In this document: one piece after another, positions 44,294-53,064 of the stretch
Position numbering within the stretch: position 1 is the first letter of the stretch
Layout: every line of letters starts with the position of its first letter
Assembly (NCBI GenBank): GCA_964445775.1
Contig: CAYUMH010000006.1
Span: forward strand, 1 to 64,000
Reading direction: 5' to 3'
From: Terrimonas sp964445775
GTDB lineage: Bacteria; Bacteroidota; Bacteroidia; Chitinophagales; Chitinophagaceae
DNA length: 64,000 nt
The notes under the pieces: model-generated
The model's input: only the letters and a program-made list of their open reading frames with translations
Database searches by the model: none
Told to the model about the DNA's origin: nothing
Translations under genes and position numbers: made by a program

Positions 44294-45412
44294 TTACCAT
44301 GTTTTTTTTGCTTTTCTGAAAAGCGAAGGCGCAAAAAGCAGGTAGTAAAAGAATAACCAGAGATCAAAAAATAATAACCAGCCAAACAGGTCACGCTCGC
44401 CCAGTTTTTTCAATGGTTTGTAAAAAACAAACAATTGGGTAATAAAACGTAATCCGATAATACCGGCCGCAATGCGCCAGTCAAACCAGATGGCAGTAGC
44501 TGCAGCTAAGGGGTAGAAAATAAACTGGCTGCCGGCATAAAGGCTTAACAGGAATTTATGCACGGGTTTATAATATTTTGCAGTGGTATAATGACGGCGT
44601 TTTTGTTTACGCCATTCTTTCCATGTTTTTTTGGGTATCGATAAAGTACTGGCCTCCGCATCAAAAATGATCGCTGTATTATGCTTTGTGGCTACTTTAT
44701 TAATAAACAGGTCATCATCGCCTCCGGGTAAATGGTTAATAGAAGAGAAGCCTTTGTTATTTAAAAACAAACTTTTTTTGTATGACAAATTACGACCAAC
44801 ACCCATATAAGGCAAACCGGCCAGTGCATAGGAGAAATATTGTATGGCGGAATGTACGGTTTCAAAACGGATAAGTTTGTTTAATAAACCCGGTAGCTTA
44901 TGATATGCGCCATAACCAATCACCAGATCAATACCATTGGTATAACCATCCTGCATTTTCTCTATCCAGTTTTCTGTAGCCGGTACACAATCGGCATCTG
45001 TCAGTAATAAAACTTCGTGTTTGGCCTCGCGGATACCAATGGATAAGGGGTATTTTTTACCTGCTATCAGTTTGGCTTCCTGGGTCAGTTCTACAATATG
45101 CAGGTTTTTAAAGGTTTTACGCAGCTCTTCTAAAATATACTTGGAGTCATCCAGTGAGTTGTCGTTCACTACTACCACTTCGTAGCTGGTATGATATTGC
45201 TGTACCAATAAACCGGGCAGGTTACGGGCCAGGTTTTCATCCTCATCGCGGGCGCATACAATAACCGATACAGGGTGGGTTTGCGATTGTGTTTTTTGCG
45301 CCGATTTAAAAAAAGATAAACGGGCGAAAAAGTATAAATAGTAAAACAACTGCACAACGGTGGTCGCAATAAGCAGGTAGAAAAGGATGTTTTCCCAATG
45401 AATTAGTGGCAT
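44294..45412 (-). CDS. Membrane-linked family 2 glycosyltransferase
   Basis: A 372-residue processive-type GT2 enzyme. An N-terminal membrane helix (about 8-30) precedes the GT-A domain: ICARDEDENLARNLPGLL, VVVNDNSLDDS and the Mg-binding DADC (LTDADCVPA), with a GGDDDLFINK acceptor motif. Three or four membrane segments follow at the C-terminus (about 280-372). The sugar donor is unknown; polysaccharide or glycolipid synthesis is likely. An exact TATCTTTG box ends seven bases before the ATG. It stands as the first gene of a possible GT2-rsmG-regulator run. Confidence 0.88.
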   Translation of the reverse strand: MPLIHWENILFYLLIATTVVQLFYYLYFFARLSFFKSAQKTQSQTHPVSVIVCARDEDENLARNLPGLLVQQYHTSYEVVVVNDNSLDDSKYILEELRKTFKNLHIVELTQEAKLIAGKKYPLSIGIREAKHEVLLLTDADCVPATENWIEKMQDGYTNGIDLVIGYGAYHKLPGLLNKLIRFETVHSAIQYFSYALAGLPYMGVGRNLSYKKSLFLNNKGFSSINHLPGGDDDLFINKVATKHNTAIIFDAEASTLSIPKKTWKEWRKQKRRHYTTAKYYKPVHKFLLSLYAGSQFIFYPLAAATAIWFDWRIAAGIIGLRFITQLFVFYKPLKKLGERDLFGWLLFFDLWLFFYYLLFAPSLFRKAKKTW

Positions 45413-45419
45413 AAGTGGG

Positions 45420-45427
45420 CAAAGATA
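45420..45427 (-). promoter_or_regulatory. -7 box for the glycosyltransferase gene
   Basis: TATCTTTG on the minus strand, ending seven bases before the ATG at 45412; an exact TAnnTTTG match with no clear -33 partner. Confidence 0.4.
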
Positions 45428-45626
45428 ATGCAGTTTATTATTTGAAGTTTACGCTAAGTACTTAACTTGCCGCCGATTTGCAGCTATTTCCTGGTAATGG
45501 GGCTGCAGTACTGCTACACCATGGCTTCTTGTTATTCTGTAGAGGGAGGAAGGTAAGAAGATTCTCCCGGTATTTCATTACCGGCAGGTGTGGCAGGCAA
45601 CAGTTAATCAATAAAGGACAGATTTC

Positions 45627-46766
45627 ATGGCGGCATTAAGCTTTCAGTTACAACATAATGATACCGGCTCCAAAGCCCGGGCGGGATTAATAACTACAGA
45701 TCACGGGCAGATAGAAACCCCCATTTTTATGCCTGTGGGTACAGTGGGAAGTGTAAAGGCGGTGAGCCAGCAACTATTAAACAGTGATGTAAAAGCCCAG
45801 ATCATTTTAGGCAATACCTATCATTTATACCTGCGTCCCGGCCTGGAAGTATTGGAAAAAGCAGGCGGACTTCATCAATTTAATGGCTGGCATAAACCCA
45901 TCCTTACTGATAGCGGTGGTTACCAGGTGTTTTCACTGGCCGGTACCCGTAAAATAAAAGAGGAAGGGGTGACCTTCCAGTCGCATATTGATGGGAGCAA
46001 GCATTTGTTTACGCCGGAGGGGGTGATGGATATACAACGTACCATTGGCGGCGATATTATTATGGCCTTTGATGAATGCCCTCCTGGCGGCAGTGAATAC
46101 AGTTATGCCCGTAAAAGCCTGGAACTGACGCACCGCTGGCTGGACCGTTGTGTGGAACGGTTTAACAGCACGCCTGATAAATATGGTTATACCCAGAACC
46201 TTTTCCCCATTGTGCAGGGGGCTATGTATAAAGACCTGCGCAAACAATCCTGCGAATACATTGCTTCAAAAAATGCTACCGGTAATGCCATCGGCGGTTT
46301 AAGTGTGGGTGAGCCTGAGCCGGTGATGTACGAGATATGTGACTGGTGCTGCGATCACCTGCCTGCCGAGAAACCCCGTTACCTGATGGGTGTAGGTACA
46401 CCCTGGAATATCCTGGAATGCATTGGCATGGGCATAGATATGTTTGACTGTGTGATGCCCACCCGCAATGGCCGGAATGCCATGTTATTTACTACACAGG
46501 GCGTTATTAATATTGACAATAAAAAGTGGGAGTTTGATTATTCACCCATTGATGATGGGCTGGACAGTGAAATAAGTAATTATTACAGTAAAGCTTATTT
46601 GCGTCACCTGTTAAAATCGAAAGAGATACTGGGGTTGACCATTGCCAGCACCCACAACCTGGCTTTTTACCTGTGGCTGGTAAAACAGGCCCGTGCACAT
46701 ATTATTGCCGGTGATTTTGAAAGCTGGAAAAACAATATTATTCCTGTTTTAAAACAAAGGTTATAG
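45627..46766 (+). CDS. tgt: tRNA-guanine(34) transglycosylase without zinc cysteines
   Basis: Exchanges guanine-34 of tRNA(Asp, Asn, His, Tyr) for preQ1 in queuosine synthesis. The 379-residue TIM-barrel has D95 (TDSGGYQVFS, general base) and D274 (FDCVMPTRNGRN, nucleophile). At the C-terminal zinc site the His is kept (H343 in STHNL), but the three Cys positions are L312, S314 and S317 (GLDSEISNYYSKAYLRHL). The family normally has CxCxxC here. I believe Bacteroidota enzymes often lack these cysteines; sequence here shows the absence directly. queE is at 18254. Confidence 0.95.
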   Translation: MAALSFQLQHNDTGSKARAGLITTDHGQIETPIFMPVGTVGSVKAVSQQLLNSDVKAQIILGNTYHLYLRPGLEVLEKAGGLHQFNGWHKPILTDSGGYQVFSLAGTRKIKEEGVTFQSHIDGSKHLFTPEGVMDIQRTIGGDIIMAFDECPPGGSEYSYARKSLELTHRWLDRCVERFNSTPDKYGYTQNLFPIVQGAMYKDLRKQSCEYIASKNATGNAIGGLSVGEPEPVMYEICDWCCDHLPAEKPRYLMGVGTPWNILECIGMGIDMFDCVMPTRNGRNAMLFTTQGVINIDNKKWEFDYSPIDDGLDSEISNYYSKAYLRHLLKSKEILGLTIASTHNLAFYLWLVKQARAHIIAGDFESWKNNIIPVLKQRL

Positions 46767-47047
46767 TTTAAAAACAAGGAAACGGTGTGACTAAGTGGTT
46801 TAACTGATTAAAATTTTACTTGCTTTTGTGAGGAAAAATTACCTGGCCCGGGATTGCACCTGGTTGAACAAATACAAACCCCTTGGGTAGGGGAGTGCAG
46901 GGATTTGCAAAGTTTTAGTAACAAAAAGGTCAAGTTTTTTTTAAGTACGTAAAAACACTAAAAAGATTGCGGTTTTTAGCGTAAGTTTGACCATCTGTTT
47001 TTTTCCTTCTAAACTACCAGGCGAAAGCCTGTATAAAACCAAATTTG

Positions 47048-47707
47048 ATGGCTGCTGTTCAGGAAATAAAAGTTGCTATTGCCGATGACCATAAGATTTT
47101 TCGTGATGGTATCCGTATGTCACTGAAAGACCGGGAGTATTTACGTATTCTCTGGGAAGCTGAGGATGGCAAAGATTTAATGCATAAGCTGAAGTTGAAA
47201 GAGCCGGATATTTTATTAATGGATATCAGGATGCCGGAAATTGATGGTATCAATGCTATCGGCCTGATCAGGAAAGAATATGAGTCTATCAAGATCATCG
47301 TACTGACCATGTACGATGACCAGGAGATGATCACCAAAATGATGGAGATGGGGGCCAATGCCTACCTGACCAAAACAACCGACCCCGACGAGATATACCA
47401 GGCCATCCTGACCTGTATGAATGATGATTTTTACTTTAACGAGCTGGTGAATAAAGCTGTATTATTAAAATTACAGCATAAAAAAACGGTAAGGCAGTTT
47501 TATCCTAACCCTGTAAAATTTACAGAAAAGGAACTGCGTATATTAAAGTTAATTGCCGAGGATAAAACCACCGAAGAGATATCGAAAGTGGTATTTTTAA
47601 GTCCCCGCACTATTGAAACCATCCGCCAGAATATGAAACAAAAAGCCGGGGCCAAGACAATTGCCGGCCTGGTGATGTTTGCCATGCGCAATAAGCTACT
47701 CGAATAA
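47048..47707 (+). CDS. NarL/FixJ-family response regulator, orphan
   Basis: A 219-residue regulator with a receiver domain (IADDHKIFRDG, phosphoacceptor D59 in DILLMDIRMPEIDG, Lys in NAYLTKTTD) and a LuxR-type helix-turn-helix (about 155-219, FTEKELRILKLIAEDKTTEEIS...SPRTIETIRQNMKQKAGAKT). ATG at 47048; a TTG immediately in front is not needed. No kinase is adjacent. A close paralogue lies at 49173 with the same TIAG/SMAGLVM(F/Y)A C-terminus. Confidence 0.93.
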   Translation: MAAVQEIKVAIADDHKIFRDGIRMSLKDREYLRILWEAEDGKDLMHKLKLKEPDILLMDIRMPEIDGINAIGLIRKEYESIKIIVLTMYDDQEMITKMMEMGANAYLTKTTDPDEIYQAILTCMNDDFYFNELVNKAVLLKLQHKKTVRQFYPNPVKFTEKELRILKLIAEDKTTEEISKVVFLSPRTIETIRQNMKQKAGAKTIAGLVMFAMRNKLLE

Positions 47708-47761
47708 GTAAGGGCAATTCATATTACTATTGTAATTTTCTGTTCATTTTAATGTACCGGC

Positions 47762-48505
47762 ATGGCAAATATTAATGATAGTTATTTTGATGGTCACTAT
47801 AAAGATATCTGGCGTGAAGTAAACCCACCTGAACTGACGAGGGTGGAAGTGGAATTCATGATCAATCATTTTGGCCTGAATAAGGATAGTGTTGTGCTGG
47901 ATATGATGTGTGGTTATGGCCGTCATGCGCTGGCACTTGCCCGCCAGGGAGTAGCAGTTACTGCTATTGATAACCTGAAAGCCTATACTGATGAAGTTGC
48001 CGCCACTGCTGCAGCCGAGAACCTGCCTGTAACTACTGTTGAAGGCAATATTTTTACTTACCAGCCCTCGCAATCATATGACCTGGCTATTTGTATGGGT
48101 AATAGCCTGAATTTTTTCCCGGAAGAAGAACTGCTGGTTATACTGAAAAGGGTAACAGCTAACCTGAAGCCGGGCGGGGCCATGTTAATACATAGTTATT
48201 CACTTGCCGAAACGATCATTAAACAGTTTAATCCCCGTACCTGGACAGATATTGGAGAATTGCGTATTTTAAGCAAGAGCCGCTATTTGTTTTTCCCCAC
48301 CAGGTTGGACACAGAAACGATGATCATTACTGCTAAAGGGGACATTGAGGTGAAACAGGCGGTGGATTATATTTTCTCAGTGAGCGAAATGACTAAAATT
48401 CTCGCTTCGGTTGGATTACAGTTAAAAGACATATATACTATTCCCGGGCGAAGGAAATTTGCTGTGGGCGATCCATATGCTTATATGGTGGCTGTTAAAA
48501 ACTAA
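47762..48505 (+). CDS. SAM-dependent methyltransferase
   Basis: A 247-residue class I methyltransferase with a SAM-binding motif (VLDMMCGYGRHALALARQG), an acidic residue at the end of strand 2 (AIDNLKAY) and LAICMGNSLNFFPEEELL at strand 4. The C-terminal region differs from common families and the substrate is unknown. It begins 54 bases after the response regulator gene and may share its transcript. Followed by a GGGGATATCCCC palindrome (48509-48520) and a long gap. Confidence 0.88.
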   Translation: MANINDSYFDGHYKDIWREVNPPELTRVEVEFMINHFGLNKDSVVLDMMCGYGRHALALARQGVAVTAIDNLKAYTDEVAATAAAENLPVTTVEGNIFTYQPSQSYDLAICMGNSLNFFPEEELLVILKRVTANLKPGGAMLIHSYSLAETIIKQFNPRTWTDIGELRILSKSRYLFFPTRLDTETMIITAKGDIEVKQAVDYIFSVSEMTKILASVGLQLKDIYTIPGRRKFAVGDPYAYMVAVKN

Positions 48506-49172
48506 GGGGATATCCCCATGTTAATTCCCACCGCATATTTGCTGTTGATAAACAAACAGTAACGTAATAACTCCTTTTTGTGGATAACGCTAAAGCCAGC
48601 ATTTCGGGGCTTAGAAATGTATGGGTGGGGATAAAAACGAAAAAGTCCCCCGAAGAGGACCGTTTCATTTGTTACTGTTACGAAAAAAATTTTAATCCTT
48701 TGAGGATCAACCTATCAGAAGGCTTAACTGGTTCTTTACAGGTATAATGACTTAAAACGGATATTTAAAAAATAAGAAAGTTGATGTTGACGGGTCCCTG
48801 TTTTGGTTTTATTCATTGGATTTGGAAAGAACTTTTCTGGACGGCTTTGGATATTGGATAACAAGTATCGCTTTCATCAACTTTCTGATACAAAAGTATA
48901 TCCACATAGCGATGTGGACAAGAGCACAATTGCTCCATTTATTTTTTATGGTTTTTACTGTGTGTATCGTAGTTTTCGGGGAAAAATACTCATCAGTAAT
49001 CTAAGAGTAAACCACTATTGGTTGATATTTGTCAATAGGTAGTTTCCGCAAAGTAGAAATCAGGTACTTCTACTATGGTTTATGTCGGGGGATTTTTCCA
49101 AATTGTGGTCGAATTTTAACGAATCCAATTTTTGTGAAAAGTACAATTTTGTAAAACCAATTTTTAATCCCA
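48506..49172 (+). other. Long intergenic region between the methyltransferase and the second response regulator
   Basis: No convincing gene over 667 bases; it is A/T-rich. It has a 12-base inverted repeat AGAAAGTTGATG (48775-48786) with CATCAACTTTCT (48875-48886), a hairpin TCCACAT-AGCG-ATGTGGA (48901-48918) and another AGTAGAA...TTCTACT near 49052-49074. Frames through it start with TTG only and show no recognisable protein. It may hold remnants or a structured RNA. Confidence 0.5.
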
Positions 49173-49844
49173 ATGAGAAACGACGGAAACACTGCAATTA
49201 AAGTAGCTATTGCCGACGATCACACCCTATTTCGTACCGGCGTAAAAACATCTTTATCCAGTAGGAAAGATATCCAGATGGTAGCCGAGGCCGAAAATGG
49301 CATGCAGCTGCTGAACCTGTTAAAACATATACAACCCGATGTTGTATTATTAGACATCCAGATGCCCATTATGGATGGCCTGGCCACACTTCCCGAAATT
49401 AAAAAGTTATATCCTGATGTTAAGGTAATTATGTTGTCCATGCATAACGACCATTCGGTAATATCCAAGATGATGGAGATCGGCGCTAACTCGTATTTAA
49501 CCAAGGAATCGGGCTCAGAAATGATCTACGAAGCCATCAAACAGGTATATGAGCAGGACTTTTATTTTAACGACCTGACCAATAAGGCTTTGTTAAGTGG
49601 TTTGCGTACCAAGCGTGTGGTAGAAGCATCTGCTCCGCCGGATGTAAGTCTTACTGATAAGGAAGTAACTATCCTACGATTGATGTGTGAAGAAAAAAGC
49701 ACGAAAGAGATTGCAGATATTGTAGATCTTAGTCCGCGTACAGTAGAAGCAATACGTGATAAATTAAAAACCAAGACTGGTACCAAATCAATGGCCGGCC
49801 TGGTAATGTATGCCGTGAAAGCCGGTTTGATCCCGCAAGCTTAG
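49173..49844 (+). CDS. NarL/FixJ-family response regulator, orphan (paralogue of 47048)
   Basis: A 223-residue regulator: receiver domain with D15/D16 (IADDHTLFRTG), phosphoacceptor D61 (VVLLDIQMPIMDGL) and Lys in NSYLTKESG; LuxR-type helix-turn-helix at about 160-223 (LTDKEVTILRLMCEEKSTKEIADIV...SPRTVEAIRDKLKTKTGTKS). Highly similar to the regulator at 47048, including the linker. No kinase lies nearby. Own terminator at 49869. Confidence 0.93.
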   Translation: MRNDGNTAIKVAIADDHTLFRTGVKTSLSSRKDIQMVAEAENGMQLLNLLKHIQPDVVLLDIQMPIMDGLATLPEIKKLYPDVKVIMLSMHNDHSVISKMMEIGANSYLTKESGSEMIYEAIKQVYEQDFYFNDLTNKALLSGLRTKRVVEASAPPDVSLTDKEVTILRLMCEEKSTKEIADIVDLSPRTVEAIRDKLKTKTGTKSMAGLVMYAVKAGLIPQA

Positions 49845-49868
49845 ATGGATAGACTATCTTAAATAATT

Positions 49869-49902
49869 ACAACCACCTGGTAACAGGTGGTTGTTTTGTT
49901 TT
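49869..49902 (+). terminator. Terminator of the second response regulator gene
   Basis: 11-bp stem ACAACCACCTG with CAGGTGGTTGT, GTAA loop and a T-rich tail, 25 bases after the stop. Confidence 0.92.
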
Positions 49903-49936
49903 AGGTGTGTTGGTATAAAAACAATACTTTCATTGC

Positions 49937-50734
49937 ATGAAATACGTGCATATTAATAATGTGCTGATGCCCGCAAATACACCGCAACTATTATCCGATA
50001 ATAAAGCTTATCGTTATGGTGACGGTTTATTTGAAACAATAAAAGTGGTTTCCGGGAAACCGGCTTTGTTGAATTACCATATAAACCGCCTGAACCAGGG
50101 TATTTCGCTGCTGCAATATAATATGCCCGCCTTTTTTAGTGAAACCTGGCTGGTAGATGCTATCAGGGAATTATGTATTGCCAACGGGCATAACCAGATG
50201 GCCAGGGTACGTGTTTCACTTTACCGGGGTAATGGTGATATATTCAGTAACCCGGAAGCGGGTATTATGATTGAGTCCTATGAATTGGTACCGGCGCAAT
50301 TACAACATCCGCTGGTGATAGGATTGTATACTGCAGGTTATAAAAACGCTGACAGTTTCAGTAACCTGAAAACAGCCAATAGTTTATTGTACTCCATGGC
50401 AGCTATTCATGCTACTCAACAGCAATGGCAGGATAGTATAATACTCAATCATCAGCAGCATGTTATTGAAACGGCCATTGCCAATATTTTCTGGATAGAA
50501 GAAGGGATGGTTTTTACGCCTCCTTTATCGGAAGGCTGTGTAGCAGGTGTTATGCGGCAGTATTTACTGGATAATACACATGTTACCGAAAAAGTTTGTA
50601 CAGTTGATAGCTTGCTGGCGGCAGATGAAGTGTTTATTACCAATGCTATCCGTGGTATCAGGGCGGTTACGGCTTTTCAGGAGAAAAAATACGTATCTTC
50701 ACTAGGATTGCAATTGGCGGCGGCAATATTATAG
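49937..50734 (+). CDS. Class IV aminotransferase (aminodeoxychorismate lyase-like)
   Basis: A 265-residue PLP enzyme of fold type IV. DGLFETIKVVSGKPALLNYHINRL is the family N-terminal block; the PLP Lys is expected in NLKTANSLLY, and EGCVAGVMRQYLL and EVFITNAIRGIRAV lie at the C-terminus. Members include PabC (aminodeoxychorismate lyase for folate), D-amino-acid and branched-chain aminotransferases. The PabC-like reading is a guess; a nearby folate pathway gene (folE, 54131) is compatible but distant. Confidence 0.8.
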   Translation: MKYVHINNVLMPANTPQLLSDNKAYRYGDGLFETIKVVSGKPALLNYHINRLNQGISLLQYNMPAFFSETWLVDAIRELCIANGHNQMARVRVSLYRGNGDIFSNPEAGIMIESYELVPAQLQHPLVIGLYTAGYKNADSFSNLKTANSLLYSMAAIHATQQQWQDSIILNHQQHVIETAIANIFWIEEGMVFTPPLSEGCVAGVMRQYLLDNTHVTEKVCTVDSLLAADEVFITNAIRGIRAVTAFQEKKYVSSLGLQLAAAIL

Positions 50735-50849
50735 TTGTTATGCAACAATTATCGGTACCCTGGTTTTTACAATTTCAGGCGTTACTATTCCCCGGCCGCT
50801 CCCTTTATTTCCTTCCGGAATCCAAGGGCTTTAACCGAAAAAAAAATTT

Positions 50850-51197
50850 ATGACGGATAAAAGTAATTTTATTGTAGATAGCGATATGCGCTGGGAAGAA
50901 ACCGGTGCAGGGGTAACCCGGAAAGTTATGGCCTGGGACGAAAGACTGATGCTGGTAAAAGTGCATTTTGAAACCGGTGCAGTGGGAAGCGTTCATCATC
51001 ATCCGCATACGCAGATCTCACATATAGAGAAAGGGGTATTTGAAGTGGAGATAGGTGATGATAAAAAGTTACTCAAATCCGGCGATGCTTTTTATATTCC
51101 ACCCAATGTTCCTCATGGTGTTGTATGTTTACAGGAAGGTATATTAATAGATATGTTCAGCCCGATGCGGGAGGATTTTGTCAGCAATAAAAAATAG
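50850..51197 (+). CDS. Cupin-domain protein (KdgF-like)
   Basis: A 115-residue single-domain cupin. The metal site is seen in GSVHHHPHTQISHIEKGVFEVEIG (cupin motif 1) and in DAFYIPPNVPHGVV (motif 2). Size and motifs match small cupins such as KdgF-type uronate-processing proteins, but no pectin genes are nearby, so the function is open. It is convergent with mqnD, which ends 3 bases after its stop on the opposite strand. Confidence 0.85.
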   Translation: MTDKSNFIVDSDMRWEETGAGVTRKVMAWDERLMLVKVHFETGAVGSVHHHPHTQISHIEKGVFEVEIGDDKKLLKSGDAFYIPPNVPHGVVCLQEGILIDMFSPMREDFVSNKK

Positions 51198-51200
51198 CCT

Positions 51201-52049
51201 TTATTTTTTCAATACCAGATTAGTAATATTTTCTTCAGTAATTACCAGTCCATTAGTTTGTTGAAATACTTTGTATAGGGTATGTATGGCATGTTCGCCA
51301 TCTGTACCCAGGTCAAGACTGTATTGGTTTACATACAGGTCGATATGTTTGCGCATAACCGCCTCTTCCATAGCTTGTGCATGTTGTTTCACATAATCAC
51401 TCACCTGCGGGTAGTTGGCAAAAGCATATTCCAGGCTTTCTTTAATTAAACCGTTGATCGTTGTTGTAATACCAGTATCAATACTCCTTTTAATGGCAAT
51501 GCCGCCCAGGGGAATAGGCACATGCATTTTACTTTCCCAATGTTCACCCAGATCCATTACTTTGTGTAAGCCTTTTTCCTGGTAGGTAAAACGGTTTTCA
51601 TGTATAATTACGCCCAGGGTATTGTGGTGTTGTAATACACTGTTCTCAATATCGGAGAATAAAGCATAGTTTTTATGACGGGCTTCCGGATAGGCAAAGC
51701 TGAATAAGAGGTTGGCGGTGGTATTGATGCCCGGTAGTGTTACCTGCATTTGTTCTACATCGGCCGGTTGCAGGGTTTTGTTTTGGGCCTGAACCAGTAA
51801 TGGTCCCACACCTTTACCCAAGGCGCTGCCTGAGCGCAGTAATATATAATTGCCTAATGATTTGAAGAAGGCCGGGAAGCTGAGTTTGGTAATATCCAGT
51901 TTGCCTTCCAGCGCATATTCGTTGAGGGTTTCCACGTCTTCGAGTATGGTCTCAAACTCAAAACCACGGGTGTCAATTTTATGATTGACCAATGCATCAA
52001 AAATAAAGGTATCGTTGGGGCATGGACTAAAACCTAATGTCAGTTTCAT
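51201..52049 (-). CDS. mqnD: 1,4-dihydroxy-6-naphthoate synthase (futalosine pathway)
   Basis: Converts cyclic dehypoxanthine futalosine to 1,4-dihydroxy-6-naphthoate in menaquinone synthesis. The 282-residue protein has the family N-terminus LGFSPCPNDTFIFDALV and TKLSFPAFF; the periplasmic-binding-type fold is expected. Its first 23 bases overlap the end of mqnB, so the two are translationally coupled. Presence indicates the futalosine route rather than the classical men pathway. Confidence 0.95.
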   Translation of the reverse strand: MKLTLGFSPCPNDTFIFDALVNHKIDTRGFEFETILEDVETLNEYALEGKLDITKLSFPAFFKSLGNYILLRSGSALGKGVGPLLVQAQNKTLQPADVEQMQVTLPGINTTANLLFSFAYPEARHKNYALFSDIENSVLQHHNTLGVIIHENRFTYQEKGLHKVMDLGEHWESKMHVPIPLGGIAIKRSIDTGITTTINGLIKESLEYAFANYPQVSDYVKQHAQAMEEAVMRKHIDLYVNQYSLDLGTDGEHAIHTLYKVFQQTNGLVITEENITNLVLKK

Positions 52050-52707
52050 GTTTTGTACTTAAAGTTTGTAACAAGCCGATCAGTTCCGTATTAAGGTTGT
52101 GAATGGCCGGGCCTATTTTCCATTTCTTTTTATTACGTACACCTACCATATTAGATACCGAACGTATTTGCAGGAAAGGGACATTTTCCATCAGGCAAAC
52201 ATAATGTAGTGCCGCACCTTCCATACTTTCCAGCATGGGCGTAAAATGTTCCCTGTACCACTCTATTTGTTTGGGCCTTGTACTGATCTCGTTAACAGTA
52301 ACAGCATTGACCGCTTTTAGTTTGGTAAGCTGTAATAAATTTTTATAGAGGTTATTGAGCCGGCCTTTTTTAAACGGCTTTTCATTGGGTTTTAGTAAAG
52401 CCAGGTCAAACATATCTTTAAAGGAAGCGTCTTCCCAAACGCCCAGGTCGGCAAACTGGTCCTGTTTTATTACAAAAACCTTTTCCAGCTGATCAGGGGT
52501 AAAGCTGCCGGCAATACCTGCCTGGATGACCAGTGAATACCGCTGTTTAACCAGCTCTTTGGTAAGCGAATAAGTAGTAGCATTACTGCCTATTCCTGTA
52601 ATGTGGATACTAACCTTAAGTTGTTTAAATTGTTTTTTATGTTGGTTGAGCCATTCTTTTACCGGGGCAATTTCGCCCGCTGTGGCTGCAGTTAACAAAA
52701 TACGCAT
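52027..52707 (-). CDS. mqnB: Futalosine hydrolase
   Basis: Hydrolyses futalosine to dehypoxanthine futalosine plus hypoxanthine. The 226-residue protein is a nucleoside phosphorylase-family member: ITGIGSNATTYSL, QAGIAGSFTPDQL (ligand loop), and MLESMEGAALHYVCLM with the catalytic-type E. It overlaps mqnD by 23 bases. A GATATTTG word ends four bases before the ATG (52712-52719), one mismatch from the -7 consensus, suggesting a leaderless start. mqnA, mqnC and mqnE are not in this window. Confidence 0.93.
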   Translation of the reverse strand: MRILLTAATAGEIAPVKEWLNQHKKQFKQLKVSIHITGIGSNATTYSLTKELVKQRYSLVIQAGIAGSFTPDQLEKVFVIKQDQFADLGVWEDASFKDMFDLALLKPNEKPFKKGRLNNLYKNLLQLTKLKAVNAVTVNEISTRPKQIEWYREHFTPMLESMEGAALHYVCLMENVPFLQIRSVSNMVGVRNKKKWKIGPAIHNLNTELIGLLQTLSTKHETDIRF

Positions 52708-52719
52708 GTTGCAAATATC

Positions 52720-52998
52720 GGGTGCAATTGAGAATGGCTGGTGATTTTCTTATAAACCGGGGGTAGTTCCGGCATCCGACATGTTGTTTTGTTTAAACTA
52801 TATTGATCCTGGTAGTAAGTGAGCCGGCCCTGTGGAGCTAGCGCATGCAGCTATCTTTTTGAGTGTTGTAAAAGAGTCCGGTTGATTAGCAGCCCCGGTA
52901 TTTAACTTTTTTTCATAGTTATTTGATTTACAATTAGTAAACTGGGTTTTGAAGGTGATTTTTTTACAGCCAGCCTGTTTCTTTCGCAGATGCATTTA
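52720..52998 (+). other. Intergenic stretch between mqnB and the PTPS operon
   Basis: No gene is seen in this divergent region of about 280 bases; frames through it have no protein-like features. The promoter of the downstream operon is at its right end. Confidence 0.5.
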
Positions 52999-53028
52999 TT
53001 GCCATTTTTAACTTATGTATTACCTTTG
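52999..53028 (+). promoter_or_regulatory. Promoter of the PTPS-folE cluster
   Basis: TTG (52999-53001), 19-base spacer, TACCTTTG (53021-53028, exact consensus), followed by a leader of about 30 bases to the ATG at 53065. One of the best matches in the window. Confidence 0.7.
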
Positions 53029-53064
53029 CAGCCCGCCGGCAAGGTGGCAGCATAAATTATTATA

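Noticed and set aside
48803..49042. TTG-started frames in the 667-base gap
   Set aside because: No ATG, no known domain, and the sequence is A/T-rich with hairpins; coding is not supported.
42832..49844. A linked defence or biosynthetic island
   Set aside because: Genes are housekeeping or orphan regulators with no shared operon or hallmark modules.
52798..52995. Minus-strand 65-codon frame upstream of the PTPS operon
   Set aside because: Basic, low-complexity product in a divergent promoter region; overlaps promoter elements.
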